Source: Micrococcaceae bacterium Sec5.7
Lineage (GTDB): Bacteria; Actinomycetota; Actinomycetes; Actinomycetales; Micrococcaceae
NCBI GenBank assembly: GCA_039636785.1
Contig: CP144169.1
Location: 3,410,001 to 3,474,000 of the forward strand
DNA: 64,000 bases
Direction of reading: 5' to 3'
The position numbers and the translations under genes were made by a program. Positions 7,706 through 16,493 of this stretch are shown one piece after another (the stretch's first letter is position 1; the number at the start of each line of letters is the position of its first letter). Below the pieces are notes generated by a model. The model was given only the letters and a program-made list of their open reading frames with translations, had not been told where the DNA came from and did not search any database.

Positions 7706-7941
7706 GCACCGTCCTGATCGCCCTGGTCGCCACCGCAGCGGCGGCGGCCCTGACCTGGTTCTTCTGCATCCGCCCGATGCGGCGGAACAAAGCCGCCACG
7801 GGCGCCGCCGGGTGCTGCGCCGCCCCCGGGGCGGACATCAGCGAGGAAATCCGCGCCACCCGGGAAGAACTCCGGACCCTGCAGGCGCAAGCGAATCCTG
7901 CCACCGGGGAGAGTCCCCCGTCATTCCGGCGTGAATCCTAG
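7702..7941 (+). CDS. small single-helix membrane protein with cysteine pair
   Basis: An ATGA overlap with the previous gene begins this 79-residue protein. It has one N-terminal helix (residues 3-22, VLIALVATAAAAALTWFFC), then RRNKAATGAAGCCAAPGADI with a CC pair and a short amphipathic helix. The CC pair resembles a metal- or thiol-handling site but this is speculative. Its end overlaps the CopC-CopD start by 11 bases. Confidence 0.6.
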   Translation: MSTVLIALVATAAAAALTWFFCIRPMRRNKAATGAAGCCAAPGADISEEIRATREELRTLQAQANPATGESPPSFRRES

Positions 7942-9928
7942 GCCCGCCCGGGCCCCGCGCCTGCGAACGGCCAGGCGCGTCCGCGCGTCGCTGCCGCGGG
8001 CTGCGGCCCTGTTCCTGACCCTGGCCGGCATCCTCCTGGCCTCCCTGCTGGGAGGCGCGGCCCCGGCTTCGGCCCACTCGAATCTGCTCTTTACCAGCCC
8101 GGCCTCCGATTCCACCGTGGCCACCGCCCCGGAAACCCTGACCCTGCTCTTCGACGAGCCCGTCTCCATCAGCGGGACCGCGGTGAAACTGACCGGGCCC
8201 GGAGACATTGCCGTCGGTACCGCGGCGCTCAGCCACGGCAACCGCGCCCTGGAACTTCCCGTGCACGGCGCCGTCGACCAGGGCATTTACACCGTAACCT
8301 GGCAGGTCACCGCCCAGGACGGTGACGTCATGGGCGGCTCCTACCGCTACGCCGCAGGACCGGTCACCGCCGGCCTGGGCGGCGGCCAGGCCACCGACAC
8401 CCAGGGGTCCTGGCCGACGGGGGTGCTGCGCGGGATCCTCTTCGCCGCCCTCGCCGCCGCCCTGGGCGAACCCGCCGCCACCCTCCTGCTTCGCCGTATC
8501 CAGGCGGCCCCGCCCCGCCCGCGGTCCTGGCTGCCGTTCAGTGCATTCCTCGGACTCGGCGCATGCCTCGGCCTGGCTGTGCTTCTGCTGGGCAACGGCT
8601 CCCTCACCGCAGGCCTGACCCGCCCGGACCCTGCCGTGCTCCTCTCCACACGGCCCGGAGCCCTGGCTATGGTCGAAACCGCGGGGTTCGCCCTGGCCGC
8701 GGCGGCAAAACTGATCCGGCGTCCCGGGTGGGCGTGGGCGCCCTTGGCCGCCGTCGTTGCCGCCGAGGCCCTGCGCGCCCACCCGCAACTGGCGAACCCG
8801 GTCATCGGAATCCCCCTGACCCTGATCCACCTGGCCGCGGCCGCCCTGTGGGCCGGAACCCTGTTCCACGTCCTGCGTACGGCCGTTGCCTGGCGGCATC
8901 AGCGGCCCCTGGCACGGGCGGCGATCGCAGCTTACTCCCGGCCGGCCCTCTGGCTTGTCATCACCGTGGCGATCACCGGCCTCGCCTCGGGCCTGCTGCT
9001 GATACCGCTGAAGGACATCACAACCACGGACTATGGCCGGGCGCTGCTGATCAAGACCGGACTGGTCACCGCCGCTGCCGTTCTGGCATTGGCCGCACGC
9101 CGGCACCTGCGCCGCAAAGCAACGCCCGAGCGCATCAGCCGCCCGGCCCGGGTCGAAGCCGTCTCACTCGTCGGCGTCCTCGGGATCTCGGCCCTGCTCA
9201 CCGTTCTCCCGCTGCCCGGCAGCGCCGACGCACCGCTGGCCTTCCCGCCGCCGGCTACCGGACCCGTGGTGCCGATGGCGTCGCTTGCCGGGGAGATAGG
9301 AGTCAGCGCCCGCGCCAGTGCCGGGCAGCTCGTCGTCCAGCTGGTCGCACCGGAATTCTCCGACGGGTCAGGACCCATCAACGACGCGAAGTTCTCTTTG
9401 ACGGGGGCCATCGCCGACCCGGACGGGCAAACACAGGATCTGAAATTCCGCGGCTGCGGAACGGGCTGCTTCTTCACTCCCGTGACCTGGAAGGACGGAT
9501 CGAGCCTGCTGAGCGTGTCACCGGTCGCCGGAGGCTGGAGGACAGACCGCGCCGGCCTCACCGTCGCCTGGCCGCCGGCCCCCGCCGCCGACCTGCTCAC
9601 CGCTGCCGTCACCGCGATGAAGGCCGTCCCGTCCTTCACCCTGCACGAACTGGTCACCAGCGACACCACGCAGGGACTGGGAACCCCGATGTCCTTTGAA
9701 GCAACCGGTGCCGACTTCGTGCGCAGGGCCCTCTACGCGAGCGGCACCGCCACCCTCACCGCCCGCCTCCCGGACCTGGACGGACACCGCCGCCTGACCC
9801 TGTCCTACCCGGCAGAAAACGCCCTCCTGGAACTCACCCTCGCCGACGACGGACGGATCCTGCACGAGACACTCACCGCCCCGCACCACCTCGTCACCCG
9901 CACCCTCATCTACCCGGAACCCCGATAA
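7931..9928 (+). CDS. CopC-CopD fusion copper resistance/uptake protein
   Basis: GTG start. A signal peptide ends at ASAHS, leaving the N-terminal histidine used by CopC proteins for copper. The CopC beta-sandwich follows (LTLLFDEPVSISGTAVKL, VTWQVTAQDGDVMGGSYRY). Residues from about 155 form a CopD membrane domain of roughly eight helices, then an external domain of about 200 residues. The usual CopC late DGH copper motif reads DGD here, so one ligand may be missing. It closes the redox operon and points to copper or cuproprotein handling. Confidence 0.82.
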   Translation: MNPRPARAPRLRTARRVRASLPRAAALFLTLAGILLASLLGGAAPASAHSNLLFTSPASDSTVATAPETLTLLFDEPVSISGTAVKLTGPGDIAVGTAALSHGNRALELPVHGAVDQGIYTVTWQVTAQDGDVMGGSYRYAAGPVTAGLGGGQATDTQGSWPTGVLRGILFAALAAALGEPAATLLLRRIQAAPPRPRSWLPFSAFLGLGACLGLAVLLLGNGSLTAGLTRPDPAVLLSTRPGALAMVETAGFALAAAAKLIRRPGWAWAPLAAVVAAEALRAHPQLANPVIGIPLTLIHLAAAALWAGTLFHVLRTAVAWRHQRPLARAAIAAYSRPALWLVITVAITGLASGLLLIPLKDITTTDYGRALLIKTGLVTAAAVLALAARRHLRRKATPERISRPARVEAVSLVGVLGISALLTVLPLPGSADAPLAFPPPATGPVVPMASLAGEIGVSARASAGQLVVQLVAPEFSDGSGPINDAKFSLTGAIADPDGQTQDLKFRGCGTGCFFTPVTWKDGSSLLSVSPVAGGWRTDRAGLTVAWPPAPAADLLTAAVTAMKAVPSFTLHELVTSDTTQGLGTPMSFEATGADFVRRALYASGTATLTARLPDLDGHRRLTLSYPAENALLELTLADDGRILHETLTAPHHLVTRTLIYPEPR

Positions 9929-9934
9929 TCCCGG

Positions 9935-10066
9935 ATGAAATCCACAATCGAGGGAAAACCGGCCGCGACGGCGGCGGAAAACGAACAAACCACCGCCACG
10001 CACCCCGGCCCCGGTGTCAGAACCGGCCGGAGACCCACCATGGAGGACCGAATGGAGGACGGATAA
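9935..10066 (+). CDS. possible 43-residue coupled leader ORF
   Basis: An ATG after CCCGG begins a 43-residue hydrophilic peptide (MKSTIEGKPAATAAENEQ and on to MEDRMEDG) whose TAA directly abuts the ATG of the broken ccdA2. It has no recognised family and could be a translational-coupling peptide or chance. Its end contains the GGAGG that serves as ribosome site for ccdA2. Confidence 0.3.
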   Translation: MKSTIEGKPAATAAENEQTTATHPGPGVRTGRRPTMEDRMEDG

Positions 10067-10428
10067 ATGACGATCGGCGAATATTTCGCGGGTGCGATCC
10101 AGTCAGGAGCCCTGATCATCGCCATCCCGCTGGCGATGACCGCCGGCATTGTCTCGTTCCTCTCCCCTTGTGCATCCTGCCCCTGGTTCCGGGGTACTTC
10201 GGCTACGTCTCCGGCCTGACGGATCCCACGCGGCCGGACAACCGGCGGCGCGTGCTTGGCAGGAGTGGAGCTCTTTGTCCTGGGATTCGCCCTTGTCTTT
10301 ACCCTCTACGGAGCCGCTTTCGGCATCATCGGGGCGTGGATGGTCCGGTGGCAGGACGCCCTGATCCGGGTTCTGGGGATCGTCGTCATCGTGATGGGCC
10401 TGGCACTGGCCGGAAACTGCCGTTCCTT
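10067..10428 (+). pseudogene. second CcdA-family protein, frameshifted and truncated
   Basis: ATG after GGAGGACGG. The start MTIGEYFAGAIQSGALIIA and MTAGIVSFLSPC is a CcdA N-terminus with the first redox cysteine. A base change near 10172 moves LPLVPGYFGYVSGLTD into another frame, and an extra base near 10252 moves AGVELFVLGFALVFTLYG into a third. The gene then stops at about 10428, where IS1595-type transposase sequence begins. It would have been the second CcdA of the locus. Confidence 0.75.
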
Positions 10429-11105
10429 CAAGGGTGGGGATCTCCGCACGACAGTTGCAACGCCAACTCGGGCTGACCCGGTATGAGACGGCATGGACAA
10501 TGCTGCACAAGCTGCGCCGCGCGACGGTCAACCCCGAACGCACTCTGCTGACCGGTGAGGTCGAGGTCGACGAGTGTGAGGTCGGTGGCCGCGAGACCGG
10601 GCGGCGGGGCAGTAGGAACCTCACCGCCAAAGCAGTGCAGGTGGTAGTAGCGGTAGAGGCGCGTGGTCAGGGTTCCGGACGGGTGCGGATGAGGATCATC
10701 CCGAACGCATCAGGCGACACGTTGAGCACGTTCGTCAAGGAGACCGTGGCTCCGGGCGCCATCGTCCACACCGACGGCTGGATGGGATACAAGCCATTGA
10801 CCCAAAACGGCTACGACCACCGCTCACGCTCCCAGCGGGCCGCCAAAAAGGCCGGGGACCCGGACCCGGTCCTTCCGCGCGTGCACCGGGCCATCAGCAA
10901 CTTCAAAACCTGGTTACGCGGCACCCACCGCTCGGTGGGCAGTGAACACCTGCAGGTCTACCTCGACGAGTTCATGTTCCGCTACAACCGGCGCAGCACC
11001 CCGATGGCAGCGTTCCAATCGCTGCTCGACCTCGGTGCACAACAGGCCCCGGCCACCTACCGCCAAATCGTCTCCCACGGCGCGGATTCGGACCCCACTA
11101 CCTGA
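10429..11105 (+). pseudogene. IS1595-family (ISXO2-like) transposase, 5' truncated
   Basis: The frame reads VGISARQLQRQLGLTRYETA, VEVDECEVGG, IVHTDGWMGY and HLQVYLDEFMFRYNRR, the DDE/N-type core of ISXO2-like transposases. The N-terminal zinc ribbon (about 80 residues) is missing; the frame fuses directly to the broken ccdA2. The C-terminus is intact (stop 11103-11105). The right end of the element probably lies near 11141. With no left end it cannot move by itself. Confidence 0.8.
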
Positions 11106-11141
11106 GCTAACCGGATCCCCACTTAGCGGGTTATCGAAAGT

Positions 11142-11318
11142 GACCCGCCGGCGGCGATCGGTTCGTGTAAGGAGCTCATGGAATTATTGTGCAAGCTCAT
11201 TCTCGAGCATAGCGATGTGGAATACACGCGCAACGATGACCTTCCCAAGCTCTACAAGAAAGTGGCCGTCCTGCTGGCACTGAACGCGGAGGCCGTGGAT
11301 GACAATGTGAAGGCTTGA
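11142..11318 (+). pseudogene. abortive-infection (Abi_C domain) protein fragment
   Basis: The frame reads DPPAAIGSCKELMELLCKLI, then LEHSDVEYTRNDDLPKLYKK and VAVLLALN. This matches the start of the Abi_C/AbiJ-type C-terminal HEPN-like domain, where proteins carry an AI.sAKELiEs.CK.iL pattern followed by a D.pkLYKaV stretch. The GALRN..gDAHG end of the domain and the N-terminal part are absent. It begins exactly where the IS1595-type sequence ends, so the element or a deletion removed the rest. No start is supported. Confidence 0.5.
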
Positions 11319-11319
11319 T

Positions 11320-11414
11320 TTGTTGAGGCCGTAGATCGTGGAGCGCGGAACCTGAAGCAGGTCGGCGATGCGTTGGACAGTGTGGTTGCCGGCGCACGCA
11401 CGCCGACTGACGGC
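11320..11414 (-). pseudogene. serine recombinase C-terminal HTH fragment
   Basis: On this strand TVQRIADLLQVPRSTIYG is a Hin/resolvase-type helix-turn-helix. Only about 25 residues match before the frame runs into sequence antisense to the Abi fragment. A deletion scar of another recombinase gene. Confidence 0.45.
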
Positions 11415-11461
11415 CACCCCGTTTTGTCGGGGTGGCCGTCAGTTTCAGTGCGCTGTTGGTG

Positions 11462-12238
11462 TTAGTGCTCCGCTTCTGCGGCAGCCTTCTTGGCGTTCTT
11501 CTCGGCGTCCTTCTCGGCGCGCAGAGCCTCCGTCTCGTGCTGTTCCTCGGCTTTTTCCTGGTGGATGACCTCTGCGAAGAGCTTCTCCATCTCCTTGGCC
11601 ACGCCGGCGGCTGAAGCCGGGTTCTGGCCGGTCACCAGCCGGTCGTCAACCACAACCTTCTCCTCAAAGACATCAGCGGAGACGTGGGTGGCGCCCTGTT
11701 CCTCAAGTCGGTCTGCCAAAAAGAACGGGATGACCTTGTCTTTCCCTGCGGCAACCTCCTCGTCGTTGGTGAAGGCGGCCACCTTCCGGCCCTCGACGAG
11801 GCGAAGCCCGTTCTCCAATTCCACGTTCAGCAGGCCGGCCGGCCCGTGGCAGACCGCGCCCACCAAGCCGCCGGCATTGTAGACGCTGGCCACCAGATTC
11901 TGCAAGCCTTCGCTGTCCGGGAAGTCCCACATGGTGCCGTGGCCGCCCACGAGGAAGACTCCGTCGTACTGGTCGGGATCAACGACGTCGACGCGGGCAG
12001 TGTTGTAGAGACCGGCGCGCGTGGTCTCGTCCTCCGTGAAGGCGACCTGGATGGGATCTTCTGAGTCCACCTCGTCGCGCGGGGGCTGGCCGCCCTGGAT
12101 GGACGCAAAGTCGACGAAATGCCCGGAATCCTTGAAGACCTTCCAGGGATGTGCAGCTTCGGCCACGTTGTAGCCGGTCTTCTCGCCCGTATCGCCGATC
12201 TCGGAAACGCTGGTCAGTACCATGAGGATTTTCTTCAT
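11462..12238 (-). CDS. DJ-1/PfpI (Hsp31-like) type 1 glutamine amidotransferase-domain protein
   Basis: This 258-residue cytosolic protein starts MKKILMVLTSVSEIGDTGEK and has the Hsp31/glyoxalase III-like layout: a GVFLVGGHGTMWDFPDS loop, the nucleophile elbow GAVCHGPAGL with its cysteine, and a late LVTGQNPASAAGVA motif. Family members detoxify glyoxals or act as holding chaperones. A charged Lys/Glu/Ala-rich tail (about 35 residues, EKAEEQHETEAL onward) extends past the usual end. ATG at 12238 follows AGGAGCACTT. It is monocistronic. Confidence 0.85.
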   Translation of the reverse strand: MKKILMVLTSVSEIGDTGEKTGYNVAEAAHPWKVFKDSGHFVDFASIQGGQPPRDEVDSEDPIQVAFTEDETTRAGLYNTARVDVVDPDQYDGVFLVGGHGTMWDFPDSEGLQNLVASVYNAGGLVGAVCHGPAGLLNVELENGLRLVEGRKVAAFTNDEEVAAGKDKVIPFFLADRLEEQGATHVSADVFEEKVVVDDRLVTGQNPASAAGVAKEMEKLFAEVIHQEKAEEQHETEALRAEKDAEKNAKKAAAEAEH

Positions 12239-12303
12239 GAAGTGCTCCTATCGTCTAAATCCCACCCTACGCCTAGCCTAAATTCAGGTCCTCCCTCCCC
12301 GTC

Positions 12304-12384
12304 TTAGGCGGTGGTAGTCGTCTGCGCCTCGAATCGCCCGTACGAGGCCTCCTCGGCCGCAGTCAGATATTTATGTTTAGCCAT
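12304..12384 (-). pseudogene. Tn3-family transposase N-terminal remnant
   Basis: ATG at 12384 begins MAKHKYLTAAEEASYGRF, which resembles the first residues of actinobacterial Tn3-type transposases with a DUF4158 domain (pattern Y-L-t-x-x-x-e-x-x-Y-G-R-F). After about 20 residues the frame ends in TTTTA and a stop. Too short for certainty, but other Tn3 scraps occur at 21380-21790. Confidence 0.35.
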
Positions 12385-12627
12385 ACAGGCTCAACGATCC
12401 GAGGCACCCATCGTTACCACGCGGGATCGGCTTAGCGTGACTTTCCCGAGCATTGGTCCTCAAGCCCCGACGACTGGCTGACTCTGCGGGGGTCGGACCT
12501 CCGACCCCTAGGGTAGGAAGCCGACCGGGGCACCAGCGTCAGTGCAGGGCAACGGCCATGGGTTTCATATGCGCTGTTATCGGCGTAGGCCGCCGGTTGT
12601 TAGTGAGTGGTAGGTCCATGTCTGGGC
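12385..12627. other. gene-poor stretch with a perfect 20-bp inverted repeat
   Basis: I see no gene here. The notable item is GGGGTCGGA at 12489-12497 and its complement TCCGACCCC at 12500-12508, a tight perfect hairpin. It begins like a Tn3-type end (GGGGTC) but is too short to assign. Confidence 0.4.
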
Positions 12628-12866
12628 CTAGACCCTGTATTTGTCCTTGCGCTTTCTGAACGCATCCGCCCCTCCGTCTAGGATCTCGCACGCGTGCTCT
12701 CTGATTCCGCAGGCGGGCAGGACAAAGGCGTGGGGCTTCTCAGGGATACTGTGTTCCAGCGAGCCGCCCAGGTAGTCAAACGTTCTGGAGTGGAGGTTCT
12801 TGCGGTCCTCTCCGTGACGGTTGGCAACAATGACCAGTTCGGAGTCGGCGCCGAGGACGAGGTTTG
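12628..12866 (-). pseudogene. unrecognised C-terminal coding remnant
   Basis: The frame reads ANLVLGADSELVIVANRHGE, then NLHSRTFDYLGGSLEHSIP, EKPHAFVLPACGIREHACEI and ends FRKRKDKYRV before a stop. The composition is protein-like, but there is no start after the hairpin at 12871-12903 and I recognise no family. It may be the tail of a deleted gene. Confidence 0.3.
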
Positions 12867-12870
12867 CGTG

Positions 12871-12903
12871 AAGAGGGGGACCACCTCCAGCGGTCCCCCT
12901 CTT
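12871..12903 (-). terminator. hairpin terminator of the VOC gene
   Basis: AAGAGGGGGACC (12871-12882) pairs with GGTCCCCCTCTT (12892-12903) around a 9-base loop, starting 24 bp beyond the VOC stop. There is no U-tract, as often in actinobacteria. Confidence 0.75.
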
Positions 12904-12926
12904 AGTTTCTGCATTCAGGCGGGGAC

Positions 12927-13298
12927 TCAGCTCAGGCGGCGTCGCAGGAGGCAGAACTCGTTGCCCTCGGGGTCGAGCAGGACGTGCCACTGCTCCTCGC
13001 CGGTCTGGCCGATATCGGCCGGGTGCGCACCGATCTTCAGGAGGCGCTCGAGCTCGGCGTCCTGGTCGCGGTCGGTGGGGTTGATGTCGATGTGCAGCCG
13101 CAGCTTGCCGGTCCTGGGCTCGGTCGTCGGGCTGAAGATCAGGGTCGGTTGCAGTCCGCCGAACCCTTCCTCCGGTCCGATCTCGATCGCGCCGTCCTCG
13201 GTGTCGAGCACGACGAAGCCGAGCACCTCGCACCAGAACTCCGCCAGCCGTTGCGGATCCAGGCAGTCGATGACCAGTTCGGAGAAGCGAGAAGCCAT
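12927..13298 (-). CDS. VOC-family (glyoxalase-like) protein
   Basis: A 123-residue protein with one glyoxalase/bleomycin-resistance fold: FSELVIDCLDPQRLAEFWCE (beta-alpha start), VLGFVVLDTEDGAIEI, LRLHIDINPTDRDQ with a metal-type His, and the end HVLLDPEGNEFCLLR. The VLxDPEGNEFCL ending is a VOC hallmark. Substrate unknown. An in-frame GTG at 13307 is an alternative start. It stands alone, with a strong terminator downstream. Confidence 0.8.
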   Translation of the reverse strand: MASRFSELVIDCLDPQRLAEFWCEVLGFVVLDTEDGAIEIGPEEGFGGLQPTLIFSPTTEPRTGKLRLHIDINPTDRDQDAELERLLKIGAHPADIGQTGEEQWHVLLDPEGNEFCLLRRRLS

Positions 13299-13346
13299 GC
13301 CTCCCACCCTACAAGGGCTGGCTTGTTAAAAAGTGAAATATCCAAC

Positions 13347-13374
13347 GGCGAATTCAAGTGGTGCCTGCAACACC
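13347..13374 (+). repeat. 28-bp direct repeat, copy 1
   Basis: GGCGAATTCAAGTGGTGCCT continuing to GCAACACC recurs at 21249-21276 with 26 of 28 identities in the same orientation. Read on the other strand it begins GGTGTTGCAGGCACC, which resembles the outer ends I associate with IS30-type elements. It may be a solo insertion-sequence end or half of an attachment-site pair. Confidence 0.7.
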
Positions 13375-13425
13375 GGATTTATTTGTTGGGTTCGGGAACG
13401 CTTCCGGCGAGCAAGTCCCTACTGG

Positions 13426-14598
13426 CTATTCTTCGAACTGCCGGCTGATGAAGCCCGACATGCCGGGGACTGTGAAGCGGACGGCGCCGTGATCGGGGGC
13501 GTAGATGAGGCCTTTGGAGATGAGGCTGGAGCGGGCGACGGTCAGCTGGCTGGCTGCCCGGTTTAGTCGTGATGCCACCTGCGCAGTGGATGAGGCTTCG
13601 TCGTGGTCCTCGGCCATGGCGCGGAGGTATTGGCGTTCTGCCGGTGTTGCTCTTTGCCAGCGTGATCTGAAGAACCCGGCGTCGAGTTGTTCGGTCCCGA
13701 TTTCGATGGCCAGCCGGGCGTCGTCAAGGTTGACTGTTTTGTTGGAGGATACGTCCCAGACGGCCTTGCCGTAGGCCTGCAGGAAGAAGGGGTAGCCGGC
13801 GGCCGCTGTGACGAGCGCCCGCAGGGCGTCTGCCTCCAGGTGCGCACCCAGCTGGTTCATCGGGAGGCTGATGGCGTCCGCCGCCGAGGCGTGGTCGAGG
13901 GCTCCGATGGTGCGGTAGTCAAAGAGGCGTTCAGAGTAGGATCTCGTGGCGCTGAGCTTTCCGGGCAGGTTGGGTAGCCCGGCCCCGATGATGAAGAAAG
14001 GCCAGCCTTTCTGGCCGGCCAGGTGCTGGACAGAGATCAGCGCGCCCAGGAGCTCCTCGTCCAGGTCCTGCATCTCGTCGATGAAGATTCCGAAGCCGCT
14101 GAGGGATTTGCCCATGGCTGTTGCGATGTCTTCAACGAGCTCCTCGAGGTCGATATCCAGGTTCCCTGAGTCCGCCCGGCCTTCCGTGGTCCCGAGCGTC
14201 GCGGACACGCCCGTAACGCCAAGGGTGACATTGAAGGAACCAATACTGCCCAGGACATCCTTCACGTAGTCCCAGGCAGACCTCGTACGCAGCCTTCGCG
14301 CTCCCGCCTCAATCGCCCTGGCCAGTTTTTGCCGGGTTGCCTTCCGGCCCTCCGGAGAGGGCTGGGCTTCTATCTGCACAACGAACCAGTCATGCCGCTC
14401 TGCTTGCGCGACGAAGTTGTTCAGCAGAACCGTCTTCCCGACGCCCCGGAGCCCGGACAGGAGCATTCCCCGCTCGGTGGCTTGACGTTTAGTTCTGACG
14501 ATCAAGCGGCCGAACGCTTCTATTTCTGATTCTCGTCCCTCCAGTGCCGGCGGTTTGAGGCCAGAGCCCGGGGCGAAGGGGTTCATGTCAGAGTCCAT
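13426..14598 (-). CDS. AAA+ ATPase (ORC/STAND-like ATP-binding protein)
   Basis: This 390-residue protein has a Walker A motif GLRGVGKT at about residues 49-56, Walker B IFIDEMQDLD at about 171-180, a sensor-type FFIIGAGLPNLPG strand and a C-terminal winged-helix-like region (STAQVASRLNRAASQLTVAR). The layout matches ORC/Cdc6-like and MalT-type ATPases found on mobile elements and near defence genes. Its role is unknown. An in-frame ATG (MNPFAPG) at 14586 is an equally good start. It sits just inside the left 28-bp repeat, with a broken NERD gene upstream. Confidence 0.75.
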   Translation of the reverse strand: MDSDMNPFAPGSGLKPPALEGRESEIEAFGRLIVRTKRQATERGMLLSGLRGVGKTVLLNNFVAQAERHDWFVVQIEAQPSPEGRKATRQKLARAIEAGARRLRTRSAWDYVKDVLGSIGSFNVTLGVTGVSATLGTTEGRADSGNLDIDLEELVEDIATAMGKSLSGFGIFIDEMQDLDEELLGALISVQHLAGQKGWPFFIIGAGLPNLPGKLSATRSYSERLFDYRTIGALDHASAADAISLPMNQLGAHLEADALRALVTAAAGYPFFLQAYGKAVWDVSSNKTVNLDDARLAIEIGTEQLDAGFFRSRWQRATPAERQYLRAMAEDHDEASSTAQVASRLNRAASQLTVARSSLISKGLIYAPDHGAVRFTVPGMSGFISRQFEE

Positions 14599-14669
14599 CC
14601 AGACAGTCTATAGAAAAGTATGAGCCTCTATAAGGTTTCTTTTATACGGGCGGATATTTTTTTATGCCG

Positions 14670-15456
14670 TCAGAAATACGCAGAAAGGGTGGCTAGGAGA
14701 AGCGGAGTCCCGACAAGAAGGGCGAGGAGCCATCCCGCGCGGCGACGTCGCGCGCTGTCCACGAGAGCCCGCAGCCTGGCGAATTCGTACTGCAGGAACG
14801 CAGGGTCCACCACGGCAGGCGGATTCCCGTGCCACGTTCCGGGCCGTATGCTGCAGCCGTAATCACCGCTATCTGCCTGGGCGTGAGTAAGTTCGGGCGG
14901 TCGCTCAGCCACCCCAGGAGCTGCCGATCCGAGACCACAACAACGTCGGACGGCCTTTCCCTGACAGTCATGCTCTTCGGGGCAACGACGACCACAACGC
15001 CGGTGACCTCAACCGGCGCGTTCACTCCGCGGGTGAGAAGTTTCGCTGCCCGGGCGGCTTCGTGGCTGGCGTTGTATAGATGGCGCTGTTTCTTGCCGGA
15101 CACCATCAAGGTCCGACCCGCAACCCAAACGGATTGCCCGGCGTGGTTCTTGGTATTGAGGGTGAATACGCCGGCCGGACCTATCAGCACGTGATCCATG
15201 TCGGACGCGCCGGTACGGCGTGCAGGACCATCCACTCAGGACCTAACCGTTCAAGGATCCGTTCTACTGCTATCTCCCCGAGAGCACCCTTGTACCAAGG
15301 GTAATTTTCCGGAGTCAACGGGTCAGCACCGAAAACACGACCCAGAAACGACCGCGGCGGCACACCCTCCCGATCGGCCAACAGCTTCTCGATCACCGCA
15401 TGTCCAGCGACCCGCTCATTCATCCCGACGCGCTTAGGGATCAGGACTCGGGACAT
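14670..15456 (-). pseudogene. NERD-domain protein, two frameshifts
   Basis: Three frames join into one nuclease-related (NERD) protein. The first (15184-15456) reads MSRVLIPKRVGMNERVAGH and KGALGEIAVERILERLGPEW. The second, from about 15210, reads DMDHVLIGPAGVFTLNTKNH, AGQSVWVAG and VVVVAPKSMTV, the core of the NERD fold. The third, from about 14860 to 14670, supplies QYEFARLRALVDSARRRR and a terminal membrane helix. Breaks fall near 15205 and 14850. NERD domains are often found in DNA-processing or defence contexts. Confidence 0.75.
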
Positions 15457-15479
15457 GGTGAGATTTCGGGTGTGGGGTT

Positions 15480-16265
15480 TCAGGCCTTCATCTTGATTTT
15501 GTAGTGCAGGGTGAGATCGGTGCCGGGGTAGCGGGTTTCGGTGCTGCTGAGGTGTTCGCAGAGTTCGGCGAGGGCGTTGGTTTTGGCTTTTGTGGGCAGC
15601 GAGTCCAGGGTGATCGTCAAGTGGCCGGGGACGGTGGTGTCGATGTCTCCCGATTTACTAAAGGCTTGGCGTATGAGGGCGTGGGCTTCGTCGGCACCAC
15701 GTTTGTAGCCGGTGTTGGTGCGGATCTCCCGGGCGAGGGTCATCATCGTGTTGTAGGCGGCCATGCGGATGCCGTGATGGATCAGTTTCGTCTCCGTGTC
15801 GAGTACTTGCTGGCCGGGGGCGAGGTCACCGAGCCGAACCCGTGCCGGTAACGCCTCGTGGGCGGCTTCGGCTTGGGTGAGTGCTGTTTCGGCCGTCCAG
15901 AGTGGTGCTTTGACGTGGTTGATCATGTCATTGGTGATCAGGAAGTCCCGGGTGCCGACAGGTGTGGTTTTCAGGGCAAGTTCGCCAGCATCTACCTCGG
16001 CGGTGACGTCCGCATAATGTTTCCTGGCGGCGACGACCGCTTGGTAAGCCTTCTTTTTGGCAGGGTTGGGGACCATCCGCTCCGGATCGTCATCGGCACT
16101 GGTGTAGGAATCGTGGGAGTCCAGGTCGAAGTGCATTCGGGCGTAGCGGAACTGGTTTTCCTGTCGCCACCGGTTCCCCATCCGCTGGATCGCCTCCCCG
16201 GTGGACAAATTGTCGTCGGTGGTGAGGATGTGGATTTGCCGGGTTCCGCCCCCGGTCGCGGCCAC
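15480..16265 (-). pseudogene. transposase-like protein, C-terminal part
   Basis: The frame carries QIHILTTDDNLSTGEAIQRM, then NRWRQENQFRYARMHFDLD and LVPNPAKKKAY-like residues (MVPNPAKKKAYQAVV). The WRQENxFRYxRxHFxLD block matches a family of large actinobacterial transposase-like proteins annotated only as putative transposases. The C-terminus appears complete; the catalytic N-terminal half is missing upstream of 16265. The substrate element and its ends cannot be defined. Confidence 0.5.
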
Positions 16266-16388
16266 GATTCAACGGCTATTGAGATCGCTGAGCGCTATGG
16301 GGATATGGTCATGTTCCGAGAGTCACTCGGCCCGATTTCGTTAGACGCCAAGTAGATCTGTAGGACTAGCCAAGGGCAGGGGAGGCTT

Positions 16389-16493
16389 TTAGGCCCCGCT
16401 GATGGCAGGTTTCCATAGGATCCACGCCACAATAATGACAACAACGACAAGGACCAACAGTAAAGCTGAGATGAGGATTGCACGAGGCTTCAT
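16389..16493 (-). CDS. 34-residue single-pass membrane microprotein
   Basis: ATG at 16493 opens MKPRAILISALLLVLVVV, a basic start followed by a long hydrophobic helix, and ends WILWKPAISGA. Its ATG overlaps the stop of an upstream 60-residue frame in an ATGA arrangement, which favours real translation. Function unknown; it resembles type I toxin-like or regulatory membrane microproteins only in shape. Confidence 0.45.
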   Translation of the reverse strand: MKPRAILISALLLVLVVVVIIVAWILWKPAISGA

